From positions 14,442,836 to 14,506,835 of the forward strand of contig NC_088805.1 in NCBI RefSeq assembly GCF_011386835.1: DNA of 64,000 nucleotides. The letters are read 5' to 3'. This stretch comes from Chrysemys picta bellii (taxonomy: Eukaryota > Chordata > Testudines > Emydidae). Within the stretch, counting starts at the first letter, position 1; the number at the start of each line of letters is the position of its first letter. The position numbers and the translations under genes are program-made. The notes beneath the pieces are model-generated. The model was not told the DNA's origin, ran no database searches, and was given only the letters and a program-made list of their open reading frames with translations. This document shows, one piece after another, positions 21,895 through 33,232 of this stretch.

Positions 21895-22197
21895 CAGGGC
21901 CAGTTCCAGGCACCAGCCCACCAAGCTTGTGCTTGGGGTGGCACCTAGAGGGGGGCGGTGCGGTGCTCCGGCTCCGGCCGCTGGGGAGAGCGGGGCCACG
22001 GCCGGGGCTCGCCGCCCTCCCCCCGGCGCTCTGGCCGCTGGGGACAGCGGAGCCGCGGTGGGCTCGCCGCCTTCCCCCCGGCGCTCTGGCCACCGGGGAC
22101 AGCGGAGCCCCGGTCGGGGCTCGCTGCCCTCCCCCCCGGGGCTCCGGCCGCCCTCCCGTGCCGCGCTGGGGCGGCAAAAAAGCCAGAGCCGGCCCTG
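21895..22197. mobile_element. hAT MITE, copy A
   Basis: Termini CAGGGCCAGTTCCAGGC and GCCAGAGCCGGCCCTG form imperfect inverted repeats; the 8-bp target duplication GGTGTCTG is exact at 21,887-21,894 and 22,198-22,205. The GC-rich interior has a repeated CTCTGGCC...GGGGACAGCGGAGCC unit, which produces spurious long frames. Confidence 0.85.
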
Positions 22198-22205
22198 GGT
22201 GTCTG

Positions 22206-24631
22206 TCCCCATCCCAGGAGGTGAAGTGCATCACATGGGTCAGGATCCCCTGGTCAGACACGTGGCTTCCAGTGGTTTGATTTGGCCAATTTACGATTTA
22301 GAAAATAGGTCTCAGGCCCATGCAGTGGTTTGTGTGACAGGACAATGCTCCTCTCTGCAGAATCTCCCGCATTCCCCCGGAGCGGTGCACGAGACATGAG
22401 TGAGTGCAGAGAAATTCCTCATCCCACAGGGGCTCTCCTTGCAATCGTGTGGCTTTGTGCACAGTGTGCCCCAGTACTGAATAGATTATCGGCACATGGC
22501 CTGACCACACTCAGTGAGGCATGGAGGTGTCCTTAAGTGGGGAAGCCAGCGACAAAGCGCTGGATCCATTGTTGTGAGCGGTGGGGACCAGTCACTTCTA
22601 AGGGAGCTCTTGGACAGCATCAGCTCAAATCACCCCATCTGTGCACTGACAGTCTTGATAGCTATTGACCTGAATCCAATCTGCCTTTTTAGGGGCAGTG
22701 GAGAGGCTTGGGTGGGGGAGAAGCTCTGGCCATACCTGGAGAGAGTTAAAACCCTCTCCCTGAGCAGGGAATCTTCAGCAGGTGTCTGGCTTCTCTGCAG
22801 CGATTGCTGGGGAGCCCAGTCAGGGGCTGGATTCAGCTGGAGCTAATTGCTCGTTACTGGGGAAACCAGGCACTATAAGAAGGGGGAGCAGGGGCAGGTC
22901 ACTCTGTTATGAGGGTTAGGCTGAGTTAGGGGCCCTGTGCATTCTGGGATGGGGGAGAGCTAGAACAGTAGGGAGCCTTTTGGCTTGGTTTAGCGGGGCC
23001 AGCTCTCTGATCTCAGAGGTGAGGCTGCCCCTGTGCCAGAGCTTGGCTTACCTGACCTGTCAGGTATGTTTGAGACAATCCACTATAGGGCTAAACCCCC
23101 ACCAGAGCAATCCCAGATAGGTAACTGAGCGAGTGGGTTTGTGAGTTCACAGACAGGAACATTCAGACACCACAATGAGTGGGAAATATTTCCAGATGAG
23201 GAGTTTACTCTAGTTCTGGTCTAGTCCCAGCTGCTAGTAGCTGAGCCCAGAGCAGGGGCTGCTGCTCTCCCACTCTGTGTTTTGTTTGTAAGTTGGTATT
23301 TTGGCTTCTCCACCAATGAGAACTTTCCCCCAGGTGGACTCTGCCTCCCTATTACACGGCATTTCATCTTCTCTGCTCTTCCTTCACTTGAAGGAAACCA
23401 GCACCAGGGCAGCAACAAGAAAAATTGCTTGCAAAAGGAAAAAGCAGAATCAGTGGTGAACAGGCAGCAAAACATTAAAGGGATTAGTGTGTTCCTGGGA
23501 GTGAGTCTGTGCCGTGTAAAGTGATTGATCATCCTACACCTTTACACACCCACGGAGTTGATTTTCTTACCTATCTCCTTAGAAACAATCCACATCTAGT
23601 CTATTGTTTCGAGACAGCAGCGTTCCTGTGTGTGCAACTATCAGAACGGGGGCAGCTCCCTGGGCAGGAATTCGACCACAAACTATAAATCCAGAGTAGC
23701 CAGCTCAGCAATCGGAGGATTTGCCCCCAAACTGCACAGACCTGATCTTAGTCTCAGCAGCAAAGGACGTGTCTAGATTTCCATCTCCACCTCTCCATGC
23801 AGCCAGGAGAGGCAGCAGCCTGCTAATGAAGTAATGCTGGAGGAGGAAGAGAATTCACAACAGTGGCCTGTTCCATTCAGCTAGTCCCAGCGTTTTCCTG
23901 GGGTTCAGCACATTCTGTTTAAGAGAAATGGGGCCATACCATCCAGTCCATAGGGGGTGTTAAAAACAAATCTCTGTCCAAGCCCAGCACTCTCTTCTCC
24001 TGGCGGTAAATGGAGGGGAGAGAAGGGAAAACGACCTGCCGAGCGAAAGGGGCTTTGCTGCAACAGCCTCAGAGCAGAGGGGAAGCAGAACGGCCTCAAT
24101 GGTCAGTCACCCAACTTACTGCCACCCTCCCCCCCCCCACTCTAATGGCAAATATACCAGAGCATGTTACCCCCAGTGGTAACTTCCTTACTGCCTGGGA
24201 AGCCCCTGGGAGTAGGTGCTGTTCTCCTTGCATGCACCGTACACGCCATGCCCTGGCACTTGGCTTACTCCTGGTTTCAAATCAAATTGCAGGATGCATA
24301 TTGTCCTGCACTGGGATGGAGGCTCATAAACCTTGGGCTGAATTATTAGTTCATTGATCTAGTGTCATTGCTTACGGTGCTTTTTTTCCTGATTCAGTGA
24401 GATGAGCCCCACGGTAACAATAAATAACAGAGAAACAGTTTAATGAGCTTTTTTTTCAGACTGTCCTTAGGAATGCAGTAAGATTAGTCAAAGTATGTCA
24501 TCAGTTCCCATAGCAGAAGTGGTTCTTTTTTGAAGGATTGCTATGTTAGGGCATTGATAAAATTAAAATATTGGACACATGCAGATGAAATAAAAATAAA
24601 GGAGTGCAATCGTTACAAAAAGCATAAAGTC
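22206..24631. other. V5-V6 spacer, no gene recognised
   Basis: Collinear with 48,453-50,884. A weak V-like frame at about 24,164-24,349 (ACTVHAMPW...AYSWFQ) is listed under findings only. Confidence 0.45.
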
Positions 24632-24938
24632 CAGTGTTGTCACCATCTCATGATTTTATTGCAAATCTCATGATATTTGGAGTTTTCCTTGAAGACCAAG
24701 CTTCTGGAGACAGCTGATCACATGAGAATCTCCGCTTTTATTTTATTTAAAATAATTTTCTAGCCCTCATGGTTTGGACAAAAGCTAGCAAATGGGAACC
24801 TTAAAGGCTCAGGAACCACAAGGCAAATAGAAAGCACCCCACATTGGCTTAAAAATCATGAGGTTTTTTAAAAAAATCAATTTCAGGATTTTTAATGTCT
24901 GACTACTGATTTTTGAACACTTGAGGTTGGCAGTACTG
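24632..24938. mobile_element. MITE-like repeat, copy A
   Basis: Begins CAGTGTTGTCACC and ends GGTTGGCAGTACTG, roughly inverted termini, with an AT-rich interior containing ATCTCATGATTTTATTGCAA and its partial complement AAAAATCATGAGG. The transposon family is not certain. Confidence 0.6.
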
Positions 24939-25553
24939 AAAGGTACAGACACTGGAAAGATTGTATCTGTGCACGTCAGAAAAGTAATGAAAGCAGTTGT
25001 TAGAAATTTCAGGAACACAAGACAGTACATCAAATAAGTAGGTTTGGAAGAATTCGATTTTTAGTGGTAAATGTTGATTTCACAGCGTACACAAAATACA
25101 ACAACAAATATTTCCATGAGTAATGGCTTTCCCAAGGTCCTTAACAACCACCCTTTCTCCATTCCATGCAGCGCAAGGTGCTGAGCTTCTGGCACATGGG
25201 AGATAATGCAGACAACCCAGCCCTCCAATTGGAGACCAGAGCCATAAATAAACTCTGTCAGGGAATGACCTTGACCACACTGGAACAGATTATCGCCCCA
25301 ATGGGCTGGTGTCCTGCCTTCAGCAGTGAGGGGGATCTATTGTCCGACCCTCCCACTGTACAGTGCAACAAACCAATTGAACAGCTGTGGGGAATCTGGT
25401 GGAAAAAAATTTCAAGGGTGTCCTCATGGGATAAAAATACCTGAGGCCGTCATCACTTACTCCTAGCCCAGCAACACACCGACTGTCCCCGCATGCTTCT
25501 GGGGTGGGTGCCAGTGAGTTGAGGATAACTTGGAGCCTATCAGAGGCATCCAG

Positions 25554-25595
25554 ATTTGCATTCAGGATGTCCGCTCACATCACAGGGTTTAAGAA
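25554..25595 (+). promoter_or_regulatory. V6 promoter
   Basis: ATTTGCAT 25,554-25,561 and GGTTTAAGAA near 25,587; ATG 103 bp after the octamer start. Confidence 0.72.
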
Positions 25596-25656
25596 GCAAG
25601 CGGAGAAGGCATCACTGAATTCAGAGAGCCCTGTGGCTGGGTGTGCTGTTCCTAGG

Positions 25657-26141
25657 ATGGCTTGGGTCACCACACTGCTGGTTCTGGTAGCCTGTTGGGC
25701 AGGTAAATATAACTGCATACTTGATCTCAGAAGCTAGGTCAGGAGTGTGCCCGGTGCATGGCACACCCACATTTACAGATACTTTGGTGACCTGTGGTTC
25801 TGTGTTGTTTCAGGTTCCAGCTACCAGTTCACTTTGACTCAGCCACTCAGTATGTCAGTGACTCCAGGAGAAACTGCCCAACTCGCATGTGTTCCGAGCA
25901 GCGGAGAAAGCATCAGCAGTAGATACATACGCTGGTACCAGCAGAAGCAAGGGGAGAAACCAAGATACCTGCTGTATTACAAGGATGACTCTACCCAGGG
26001 TAAAGGCTCTGGTGTCCCTGACAGGTTCACTGCCTCTAAAGACACTTCCAGGAACACCTGCTTTTTAACGATCAGCAGGGCTCAAGTGGAGGACGAAGCT
26101 GATTACTATTGCTTAGACTGGGACGGCACATCTAAGCAGCA
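25657..26141 (+). CDS. IGLV: IGLV segment V6 (IGLV5-like)
   Basis: The leader exon 25,657-25,702 encodes MAWVTTLLVLVACWA; the V exon starts at 25,814. Mature part: SSYQFTLTQPLSMSVTPGETA, QLAC, ESISSRYIRWYQQKQGEKPRYL, CDR2 YKDDSTQGKGS, the SKDTSRN FR3 with an extra Cys (NTCFLTI), DEADYYC and LDWDGTSKQ. The frame is intact. V11 is its duplicate and differs by 12 bases and 6 residues in the V exon, far above the divergence of the flanks. Predicted functional. Confidence 0.94.
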
Positions 26142-26180
26142 CACAGTGATACAGCTGCATGGAGAAGAGGAGCAAAAACC
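26142..26180 (+). other. V6 RSS, 23-bp spacer
   Basis: CACAGTG 26,142-26,148; nonamer GCAAAAACC 26,172-26,180 (8/9). Confidence 0.93.
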
Positions 26181-26559
26181 CCTCTCACCCGCAGTGACAC
26201 AGCACCGGGAGCCCACCTGCGTGTCTCTTGTTCCTATGAGATGGCCCGGTGGATTGGCTCCTGGCTAAGTGTGATCTCCAATTCCTGTCAGTCCTCGTTG
26301 CCTTTCAAAGCTACGGGCTTTTCTGGCTGAAGAACTCACCTGTATTCTGACACAACATCACTGCTCTGATGCACAGACTGAGTTAAAGGCAGTAAGGGAC
26401 TCAATCCAGGGCACTAGGGATCACAGCCCCAAGGATACCAACGAGAACCATTCCGCAGAAGGCATTATGCTGTGATATTGGACCAGCTGAAGCGTTTTTT
26501 GAAGAGGTCTTCCTGGCTAATGGTGGTACAGTTAGCACACTTCTAGCTCTGGATCATAG

Positions 26560-27080
26560 TTTCAGAGAATTTCAGCCTAGAAGGGACCATTGTGATCATC
26601 CAATCTGACCTCCTGTGTGAGACAGGCCAGAGAACTTCACCCCGTAATTCCTGCCTCACGCCCAAAAACATGTGGTGGAACTCGCCCATCTCCTTTAGAA
26701 AGCCCCCAGGCTTCATGTACCACAGCCCTTTGTATTCTGCTCCAGTGCTTAATTACTGTGCATGTCATTTCCAGTTTGAATTTTTCTAACTGCATCTCCC
26801 AGGCGTAGGATCTTGGTCTGCCTTGGTCTACTAGATTAAACAGCCCCTGAGTACCTGCTCTTCCGCCGTGATCAAGTCACCTCTTAACCTTCTCTTTGAC
26901 AAGCTAAATAGTGAGATAGAAAATAATTCAGCCGACGATTAGTGTTTGCCAGACCTTGAAATATTCACGTAGCTCTTCTCTGAACCCTTCCTAACTTGTC
27001 AACGGCCTTTTAAAATTGCAGACCCCAGAACTGGACACACTGTTCCAGTTGTGGTCTCTTGAGTTACACAGACAAGAGTA
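26560..27080 (-). mobile_element. CR1 LINE 3' part, antisense, copy A
   Basis: Read in reverse it gives the CR1 order: GTGTCCAGTTCTGGGGTCTG, AAAAGGCCGTTGACAAGTTA, GAGAAGGTTAAGAGGTGAC, and the tail AATGGTCCCTTCTAGGCTGA. No open frame persists. Copy B is at 52,810. Confidence 0.75.
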
Positions 27081-27084
27081 ATCT

Positions 27085-28010
27085 CACCTTCCTTCTCCTC
27101 CAGCACACACACAGATGCTGGTGCTGATGTAACTATTTGCATGGAGTTGTCCTCTTGCAAACAGAGAGATTGAGCCTACGTCTCAGGTGCTGAGGGCTCC
27201 CAGCTCCCAATGACTTCCACCAGAGCGCCACGTGCTCAGCACTTCCCAGGATCGGGCCCAGTGGGTGCCCAAGCTCCATGTACACCATGTTTGTAAAGCA
27301 AAGCCAGTACAGACAAGGGCACCTAGAGCTGCTGCCATTGGAGTCCTTTGCCCAGGTGCAACTTCTCTCCAGCTGAGCAGCAAAGTTCTAACTTGGTCTT
27401 TGTTCCTTTGAAACAATGCCAAGGCTGGGAGACCAGTGGGCTCTGCCGCTCTTTTCTTATGCCTGTTTGTAAAGATCATTTAATGCTTCGCTTTCGATTT
27501 TCAGAATAATCCTCAATATTCTTTAAAACATTCCTTTGAGAAAGCCGTCCTTCCCGAGCAACCCTACAATACCAAACCAGTGTGAGCAGTAACGGATTGG
27601 ATTTCTGGTTTTGCCCTTTAATTGCCTGCAGGGCACGTGGTATCTGGGCTCATGGAGCTTGGGTGGGTGGGATGCTGCGGACAATGAGCAAGGGGATCAT
27701 TGCTGTAGATTTGCCCCAATGTGCCTGGGCCCTGAAGTGTGGGACCGTCTAACGGGGACTCCTCATACAAGGGATCAGACTTTCCAAACCTGTGAAACGA
27801 CGCTGCCCACGTCCTTCTCAGTACAATTCAGGTCTCTGCCGAGTGCCGGGCCTCTGAGCTGTGATTGAAGCAATAACAGGAAGCATGTCTGGGAGTCAGT
27901 GAGGCTGAGAGCACTGGGGCTGTTTAGAGACCCAGGAGTTGGGGCTTGACTGAGGTCAATTAAGGGGCAGTCAGGACCTCATATGATCTAAGCCCTCAGA
28001 GACTCTATAC
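27085..28010. other. V6-V7 spacer, no gene recognised
   Basis: An ATTTGCAT at about 27,134 has no leader downstream. Collinear with 53,335-54,260. Confidence 0.4.
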
Positions 28011-28013
28011 AGA

Positions 28014-28027
28014 CCAGCAGGTGGCAG
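28014..28027 (+). promoter_or_regulatory. CTCF-like motif, copy A
   Basis: CCAGCAGGTGGCAG fits the 14-position CTCF core consensus exactly. Its duplicate at 54,264 is unchanged. Confidence 0.45.
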
Positions 28028-28142
28028 TATAAGACCGCCCAATAGCATTAGCAACACCCCCCTCTGTAACTCGAGTCCCAAGGGAAGGGCTTTGGGAAGC
28101 CTTAAGGACGTAGAACTTGAGACTATGTAGATCTCTCTAGAG

Positions 28143-29554
28143 CAGGGGTCGGCAACCTGCGGCATGCGTGCCAAAGACAGCACGCAAGCCGATTTTTGAT
28201 GACACGCTGCAGCCTGCCGAGGTCCTGGCCCCACTCAGCCCCCCCTCCACCCACCGATTTCTCCTGCGGGGGCAGGAGGCAGAAGCTTGGTCATGCCGGC
28301 AACCAAGCTCCCTCCTCCCCTGCTTCTTCCCCCAGCGTGGTGCTTTCCTGCCCCTCCCCCTCCCTCTCCCTCTCCCTTCCGCTGATGAGCTGATCGCCCT
28401 TGCGAGGGGAACAGAGCCAAGCCGAGTTGCAGTGTGCTCGATGTTCCTCGATGTTCCGGGGAGGAAGCAGAGAGGAGGTGGGGGTGGGGACGGGGCCCTG
28501 GGGAAAGGGGTGGGAAAGGGGCATATCCCCTCCAGCCCCCTGTCGTGAGTACCCCCACGAGCCAAGAACCCCAGCCCTCTGCCCTAACCCATTTCCTCCC
28601 CCCCCACACACACCCAGGCTTCTGCCCTGACCCTTGCACCCTCCCCCACACACCCAGCCCTCTGCCCTGACCCCTGCAACCTCTCCACAAACCCAGCCCT
28701 CTGCTCTGACCCCTGCATCCCCCCCACACCCCATGTCCTGACTCTTGCACCCCCCCACATCCCCAACCTGAGCACCAAATGGGAGCTCCTGCACCCCCCC
28801 CATTCCCACCTACACCCCTGCTATGGGGTCCCTGCCCTGACCCCTGCACCCGCTCACACACACCCAGCCCTCTGCCCTGACCTCTGAACCCCCCCACACA
28901 CCCAGCCCTCTACCCTGACCCCTGAACCCACACACACACACACCCCCAGCCTTCTGCCCTGACCCCTGCAACCTCTCCACAAACCCAGCCCTCTGCTCTG
29001 ACCCCTGCACCTCCTCCAAACACCCAGCCCTCTGCCCTGACCCCTGCATCCCCTCACACACCTCCAGCCCCCATTCTGACTCCTGCACCCCCACACACAC
29101 CCAGCCCCCCCACGCCCCATGCCCTGACTCTTGCACCCCCCCACATCCCCACCCCCACCCTGAGCACCAAACAGGAGCTCCTGCACCCACCCCCCATATT
29201 CCCACCTGCACCCCCAGTCTGGGGTCCCGGCTGCCGGCCCCTTGCCAGCCGGGGTCCCACAGGCCCTGCTCAGCCCGCTGCCGAACTAGTTGAACGGAAC
29301 CCCTGGCCGGCAGTGGGCTGAGTGGGCTGGCGGTGTAAGATCAGCATTTTAATTTAATTTTAAATTAAGCTTCTTAAACATTTTGAAAATCTTGTTTACT
29401 TTGCATACAAGAATAGTTTAGTTATATATAATATAGACTTATAGAGAGAGACCTTCTAAAAAACGTTAAAATGTATTACTGGCACGCGAAACCTTAAGTT
29501 AAAGTGAATAAGTGAAGACTTGGCACCCCACTTCTGAAAGGTTGCCGACCCCTG
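28143..29554. mobile_element. hAT element carrying a minisatellite, copy A
   Basis: Inverted termini CAGGGGTCGGCAACCT and AGGTTGCCGACCCCTG are exact complements. The flanking 8-bp repeat is CTCTAGAG (28,135-28,142) against CTCTAAAC (29,555-29,562; CTCTAGAC in copy B). It has hAT-type ends, an AT-rich right part and a C-rich tandem array in the middle. No transposase. Confidence 0.85.
28585..29215. repeat. C-rich minisatellite, copy A
   Basis: Irregular repeats of about 30-40 bp built on CCCAGCCCTCTGCCCTGACC and CCTGCACC plus CACACA runs. Larger blocks are themselves repeated (for example TGAGCACCAAA...GGAGCTCCTGCACC twice). Spurious antisense frames run through it. Confidence 0.85.
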
Positions 29555-29946
29555 CTCTAAACTATCTGGAGGAAGGGTCGGCCCTAGATAAATTGGTGCC
29601 CCCAGCGAGGGGAGTCTTCGGTGCCCCATCCCCCCATATGTTAAAGTTTTGATTACTGTATTTTTATTGCATTTTCAGCCCATTTCACGACTTTGATGCA
29701 CGATTTGCAAACATGATTTATCCCTGTCATAAAAGATGATAAATTTGCATGCTAGGATCTGTAAATCTGTATTTATTGATGCCATATATAAGCAAATGGG
29801 TTCAAAAGAGATCTCTGGCATCTCATTAATTATGTCCTTGTTTAGTCAATACTTACACTCTTCAGGTATTAAAACACAAGCACACTTTCACAATTACACA
29901 ATAAAACAAGGTACACAATATCGCAGTTGGGTTCCAACTTCACCTC

Positions 29947-30018
29947 AACCAGACTGGTGCCACCAGACTCTTTGTTGTTTTTGTAGATACAGACTAACAC
30001 GGCTACCCCCTGATACTT
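29947..30018 (+). mobile_element. 72-bp retroposed fragment, copy A only
   Basis: An exact 11-bp direct repeat AACTTCACCTC (29,936-29,946 and 30,019-30,029) flanks it, and copy B has the empty site with a single AACTTCACCTC. The insert ends TAACACGGCTACCCCCTGAT, a motif common at the end of a turtle repeat whose class I do not assign. Confidence 0.8.
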
Positions 30019-30162
30019 AACTTCACCTCACTTTGTTCTTATATCTCACTGACTGACTGGTGAGGCCCTGCCCCTTATATACCTAAGAGGACATAGCTGA
30101 AAACACTCTTAGTTCTCAGAAAGTCTGGAAGGTTCCATGAAATTTGAATTCCCATCAAATTG

Positions 30163-30354
30163 CGGCCACACTAACCCTAATTTGAAATGACAATATCGAT
30201 TTTGGCACTACTCCGCTCGTTGGGGAGGAGTACAGAAATCGATTTTAAGAGCCCTTTATTTCGAAAGAAATGGCTTCATTGTGTGGATGGGTGCAGGGTT
30301 AATTCGATTTAACGCTGCTAAATTCGAATTAAACTCATAGTGTAGACCAGGCCT
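30163..30354. repeat. MITE-like repeat ending GTAGACCAGGCCT, copy A
   Basis: Contains AATTCGATTT/AAATTCGAATT stretches and ATCGATTTT motifs between GGCCACACTA on the left and TAGTGTAGACCAGGCC on the right, which are rough inverted ends. Copy B is at 56,797-56,986. Confidence 0.5.
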
Positions 30355-31008
30355 AGGACACGAGGGGGCTGTCCCTTGGGAAAGTAACTAACCCCCCCTC
30401 CTCTTAACCAGGAGTGGGACCCAGCATGCAAGGAACAAAACACTATAATACAAACCCCAACACATGAAAGGTCCCACCCAAAAGTAATAATGTGACTAAG
30501 GGGACTTTAATGGGACAGGAAACAGAGGCTCAAGGGAAGGAAAGGGTTGAAGTTAACTGATAAATGCTAAAGCAGTAATGATACAACCAGATCTCCACCT
30601 CCCCCTGTTCACAACTGTACCACAACCCCCAGCTGCCTCCGGCACCTTCCCAGGCAGACGGAAGGTCTAGGCTGATTCTGGAGATGGGTGTAGCAGTGCT
30701 GCAAACACTGGCCGGTTAACAAACACCCTCTTACAGTGTTTTCATCCCTGGGTCTGGCATGGTCCTCTCTGGGGTCCCTGGCTCGGTCCTGGCAGGTTCT
30801 CGGCTGGTTCTAGTAGTTGGCACCAGTTTGTTTCTCTGCCTCCCTGGATGCTGGTCTCTGCAGGACTGGAACTGCCTGGCCACGCACTGCCTGGCCATGC
30901 TCCCACAGCCGTACAAAGACCCCCGTGTGGGGAGTGGGAGTAACCAGAGGCTCCCTCAGTTGTTCTGCTTCTCTGAGCTCCAAACCCGAACAGCCAAAGT
31001 GAAACTCA

Positions 31009-31314
31009 GGGCATGTCTACAGTGCCCTGCGCTTGGACTCTGGGGGTATGAACAGCAGGGTGCACCAACGTGCTGTGACTCCCCTGCGCTGACGCTGCGG
31101 GCGTGAACTTACTGGCCCCGAGTTCACACTAATGTAGTTCTCTGAAGCTGAGGGAGGGGGGTGGGCTTCAGAGCCCAAGCTCCAGCCTGAGCCACGACTT
31201 CAAAGCGCTGTCTACACAGCTATTGTTAGAGCGCTAGGGCAAGCCTGGCTCCCAAGTCTATCAGCCTGGGCTGGGAGGCTCCGAATTGCTTCAAAATGCC
31301 ATGTGGACACACCC
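31009..31314. repeat. MITE-like repeat, copy A
   Basis: Left GGGCATGTCTACA and right TGTGGACACACCC are imperfect inverted ends. Inner CTTCAAAGCGCTGTCTACAC is shared with fragments at 18.8 and 45.0 kb. Copy B is at 57,641-57,946. Confidence 0.5.
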
Positions 31315-31884
31315 CTAGCGGGTCAGTCCAGTGTTCCAGGACCTGGCAAACCCCGAAGGGAGTTACACGTCCATTTTCAGCAAGGAAATGTTCCCTCTCT
31401 GGGGAACCTGGGCATCTATGAGAGCCACGTCGCTCAAAGCAGATAGAAAATGGGCAGCATGAAATCATTGCCCCGGGCTGAGTTTGTCATCTCCCAGGGG
31501 AAGGAACTGAGTGGAGAAGGGGGCGGAGTGGGCTCAGCAGAGCTAGGCAGAGAAGGAGGAGTCTGATGGGATGGAGAATCCACCTGAGAAATGCTCACAA
31601 CTGGCTGCATGCTGGGCGAAAGGGGAGGGGTCCACACAGGGCAGTATTTGCAGATATTTGTATTGGTTGAATCTCCACTCAGGTCCTGCCCATCCAGTCA
31701 GTTTTGCAGTTCTCTTTCCTTCCTCCGCGACCTGCCAACCCACCACTGATGGGATAATTCAGCCCCAGAAGTTCAAGCCCCAACACCGGTTCTAAATCCT
31801 CCAGGCCAGGCTGCTTCCATTAATAAACTTGTGGGTCTGTTCGTGCTACTGCTGGGAAAACTTAGTTGCACACAGAGCTGCAGA

Positions 31885-31972
31885 TATGTTTTTGTACAGC
31901 ACCCGGCACAGTGCTACCACCATCCTGATCAGGGCCTCTGGGAGTCACTGTAATACACACACTGATAATCTG
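31885..31972 (+). repeat. amniote interspersed repeat tail, copy A
   Basis: 'TGTACAGCACCCGGCACAGT' followed by 'GTCACTGTAATACACACACT'. Same pattern as at 5.1 and 13.8 kb; copy B is at about 58,525. Confidence 0.4.
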
Positions 31973-32604
31973 ACAATTTTTCTTTTACCCCTGGAGACAT
32001 GCGTTCAAATCCTGATTATGTCACAATTGAAACCCTGTGTGGTGGTTCCACCGGTGTTCCCAGTTACACCCAATACAAAGTGATCACAGGGTTAGAAAGG
32101 CTGAGGACTGTTGGAGCAGAGCTGTTCCAGACTGGGGACGGTAAAACAGGGCAGAGGCCTGTGGCTGGGATAACTGATGCCTCCCAGGTTAGGATTGGAA
32201 TGGGAGGCTCTTGTACAGAACAGCCCTACGCCCTGTCTCGCTGCAGCTGGAGTGACCGGTGATGGAACGGAGCGCAGAGCTCATTCCCAGTGGCCCTGTG
32301 CCATGGGAGCTGAACGGATGACAGCGAGGGCATCTCTGTGTTACAACATTTGCTGCTGCTGGACGGGAAATGTGTCCTAGTGATCTGCTGAGAGTCACAG
32401 CTGGAACCAAGGGAATCCACCAGCTCCTCAGACAGGTGGGAAGCTTGTCACTCTCTAAAGCAGGGCCCCCAGTGACCCCAAGAGCGCACAGAGGGGAACT
32501 TGGCCTGCTCTGTGCTCTCAGCCCAGTGAAACAACCTCTCTTGGGTTGGCTCGGCCGCTTTAGGACAGAGCTCTAAGCAGGGGGAGCCACTGAGTGAGCA
32601 ACAG

Positions 32605-32646
32605 ATTTGCATGAAGGGGCCGTTCTTCAGCTCTGGGGATTTAAGA
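32605..32646 (+). promoter_or_regulatory. V7 promoter
   Basis: ATTTGCAT 32,605-32,612, GAAGGGGCCGTTCT, then ATTTAAGA near 32,639, as in V5. Confidence 0.75.
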
Positions 32647-32696
32647 GAGAATCGGAGGGTTCCTGGAAGAGAGACGTGATCCTCTGGATTCCCACC

Positions 32697-33193
32697 ATGG
32701 CCTGGGCCCCTCTGCTCCTCACGCTGCTCACTTACTGCATTGGTAAGGGGGGGGGTTGATCTGGTGAATGAAGCAAATTAAGAATTTATAACAAGCTGTA
32801 GCGCTGCTCTCTCTGCAGGCAGCGCTGAGAACGTCGGTTCTGCTCCGTGCTAGGGGGAGTTCTGATGAGCTTGTTTCTCATGTTTCAGGTTTCAGTTCCC
32901 AGCAGCTCCAGTCGCTGAAGGCATCTGAGTTCGTGTCTCCTGGAGGGACCGTGACCCTCTCCTGCAGCCTGAGCAGTGGGGCCCTCACTGATAATAACTA
33001 CCCACTCTGGGTTCAACACAGACTGGGGAATGTTCCGCGGCTGATCATGCACCATACTAGTACCAGGCCCTCGGGGATCCCAGAGCGTTTCACTGGCTCC
33101 AGATCGGGTAACACCATGTCCTTGACCATCAAGGGGGCCCTGGCGGAGGATGATGCTGATTATTACTGTTGTGTGTGGACTGGCAGTGCTCAT
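32697..33193 (+). CDS. IGLV: IGLV segment V7 (IGLV8-like) with unusual FR1
   Basis: The leader exon 32,697-32,742 encodes MAWAPLLLTLLTYCI; intron 146 bp; the V exon starts at 32,889. FR1 reads QQLQSLKASEFVSPGG where the family norm is xxVVTQEPSxxVSPGG. It continues TLSC, SGALTDNNYPLWVQHRLGNVPRLI, PSGIPERFTGSRSGN, DADYYC and CVWTGSA, so a second Cys directly follows Cys104. The remainder is IGLV8-like. The open frame and RSS are good, so it is probably functional. V12 is its duplicate. Confidence 0.92.
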
Positions 33194-33232
33194 CACAGTG
33201 ATACAGTCAGATGGGGAAGTGATACAAAAACC
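33194..33232 (+). other. V7 RSS, 23-bp spacer, consensus
   Basis: CACAGTG 33,194-33,200; ACAAAAACC 33,224-33,232. Confidence 0.95.

Noticed and set aside
21712..22399. Overlapping 150-200-codon frames on both strands, Pro/Arg/Gly-rich
   Set aside because: GC-rich interior of a hAT MITE with proven 8-bp target duplication.
27132..27140. Octamer-like ATTTGCAT sites away from V genes (also near 10,807, 14,237, 29,744, 34,267 and 39,249)
   Set aside because: No leader exon at the proper distance downstream; the 34,267 site is inside an LTR.
28235..29260. Several long minus-strand frames of 100-220 codons, also in copy B
   Set aside because: They lie in the C-rich minisatellite; open in multiple frames because the repeat lacks stop codons.
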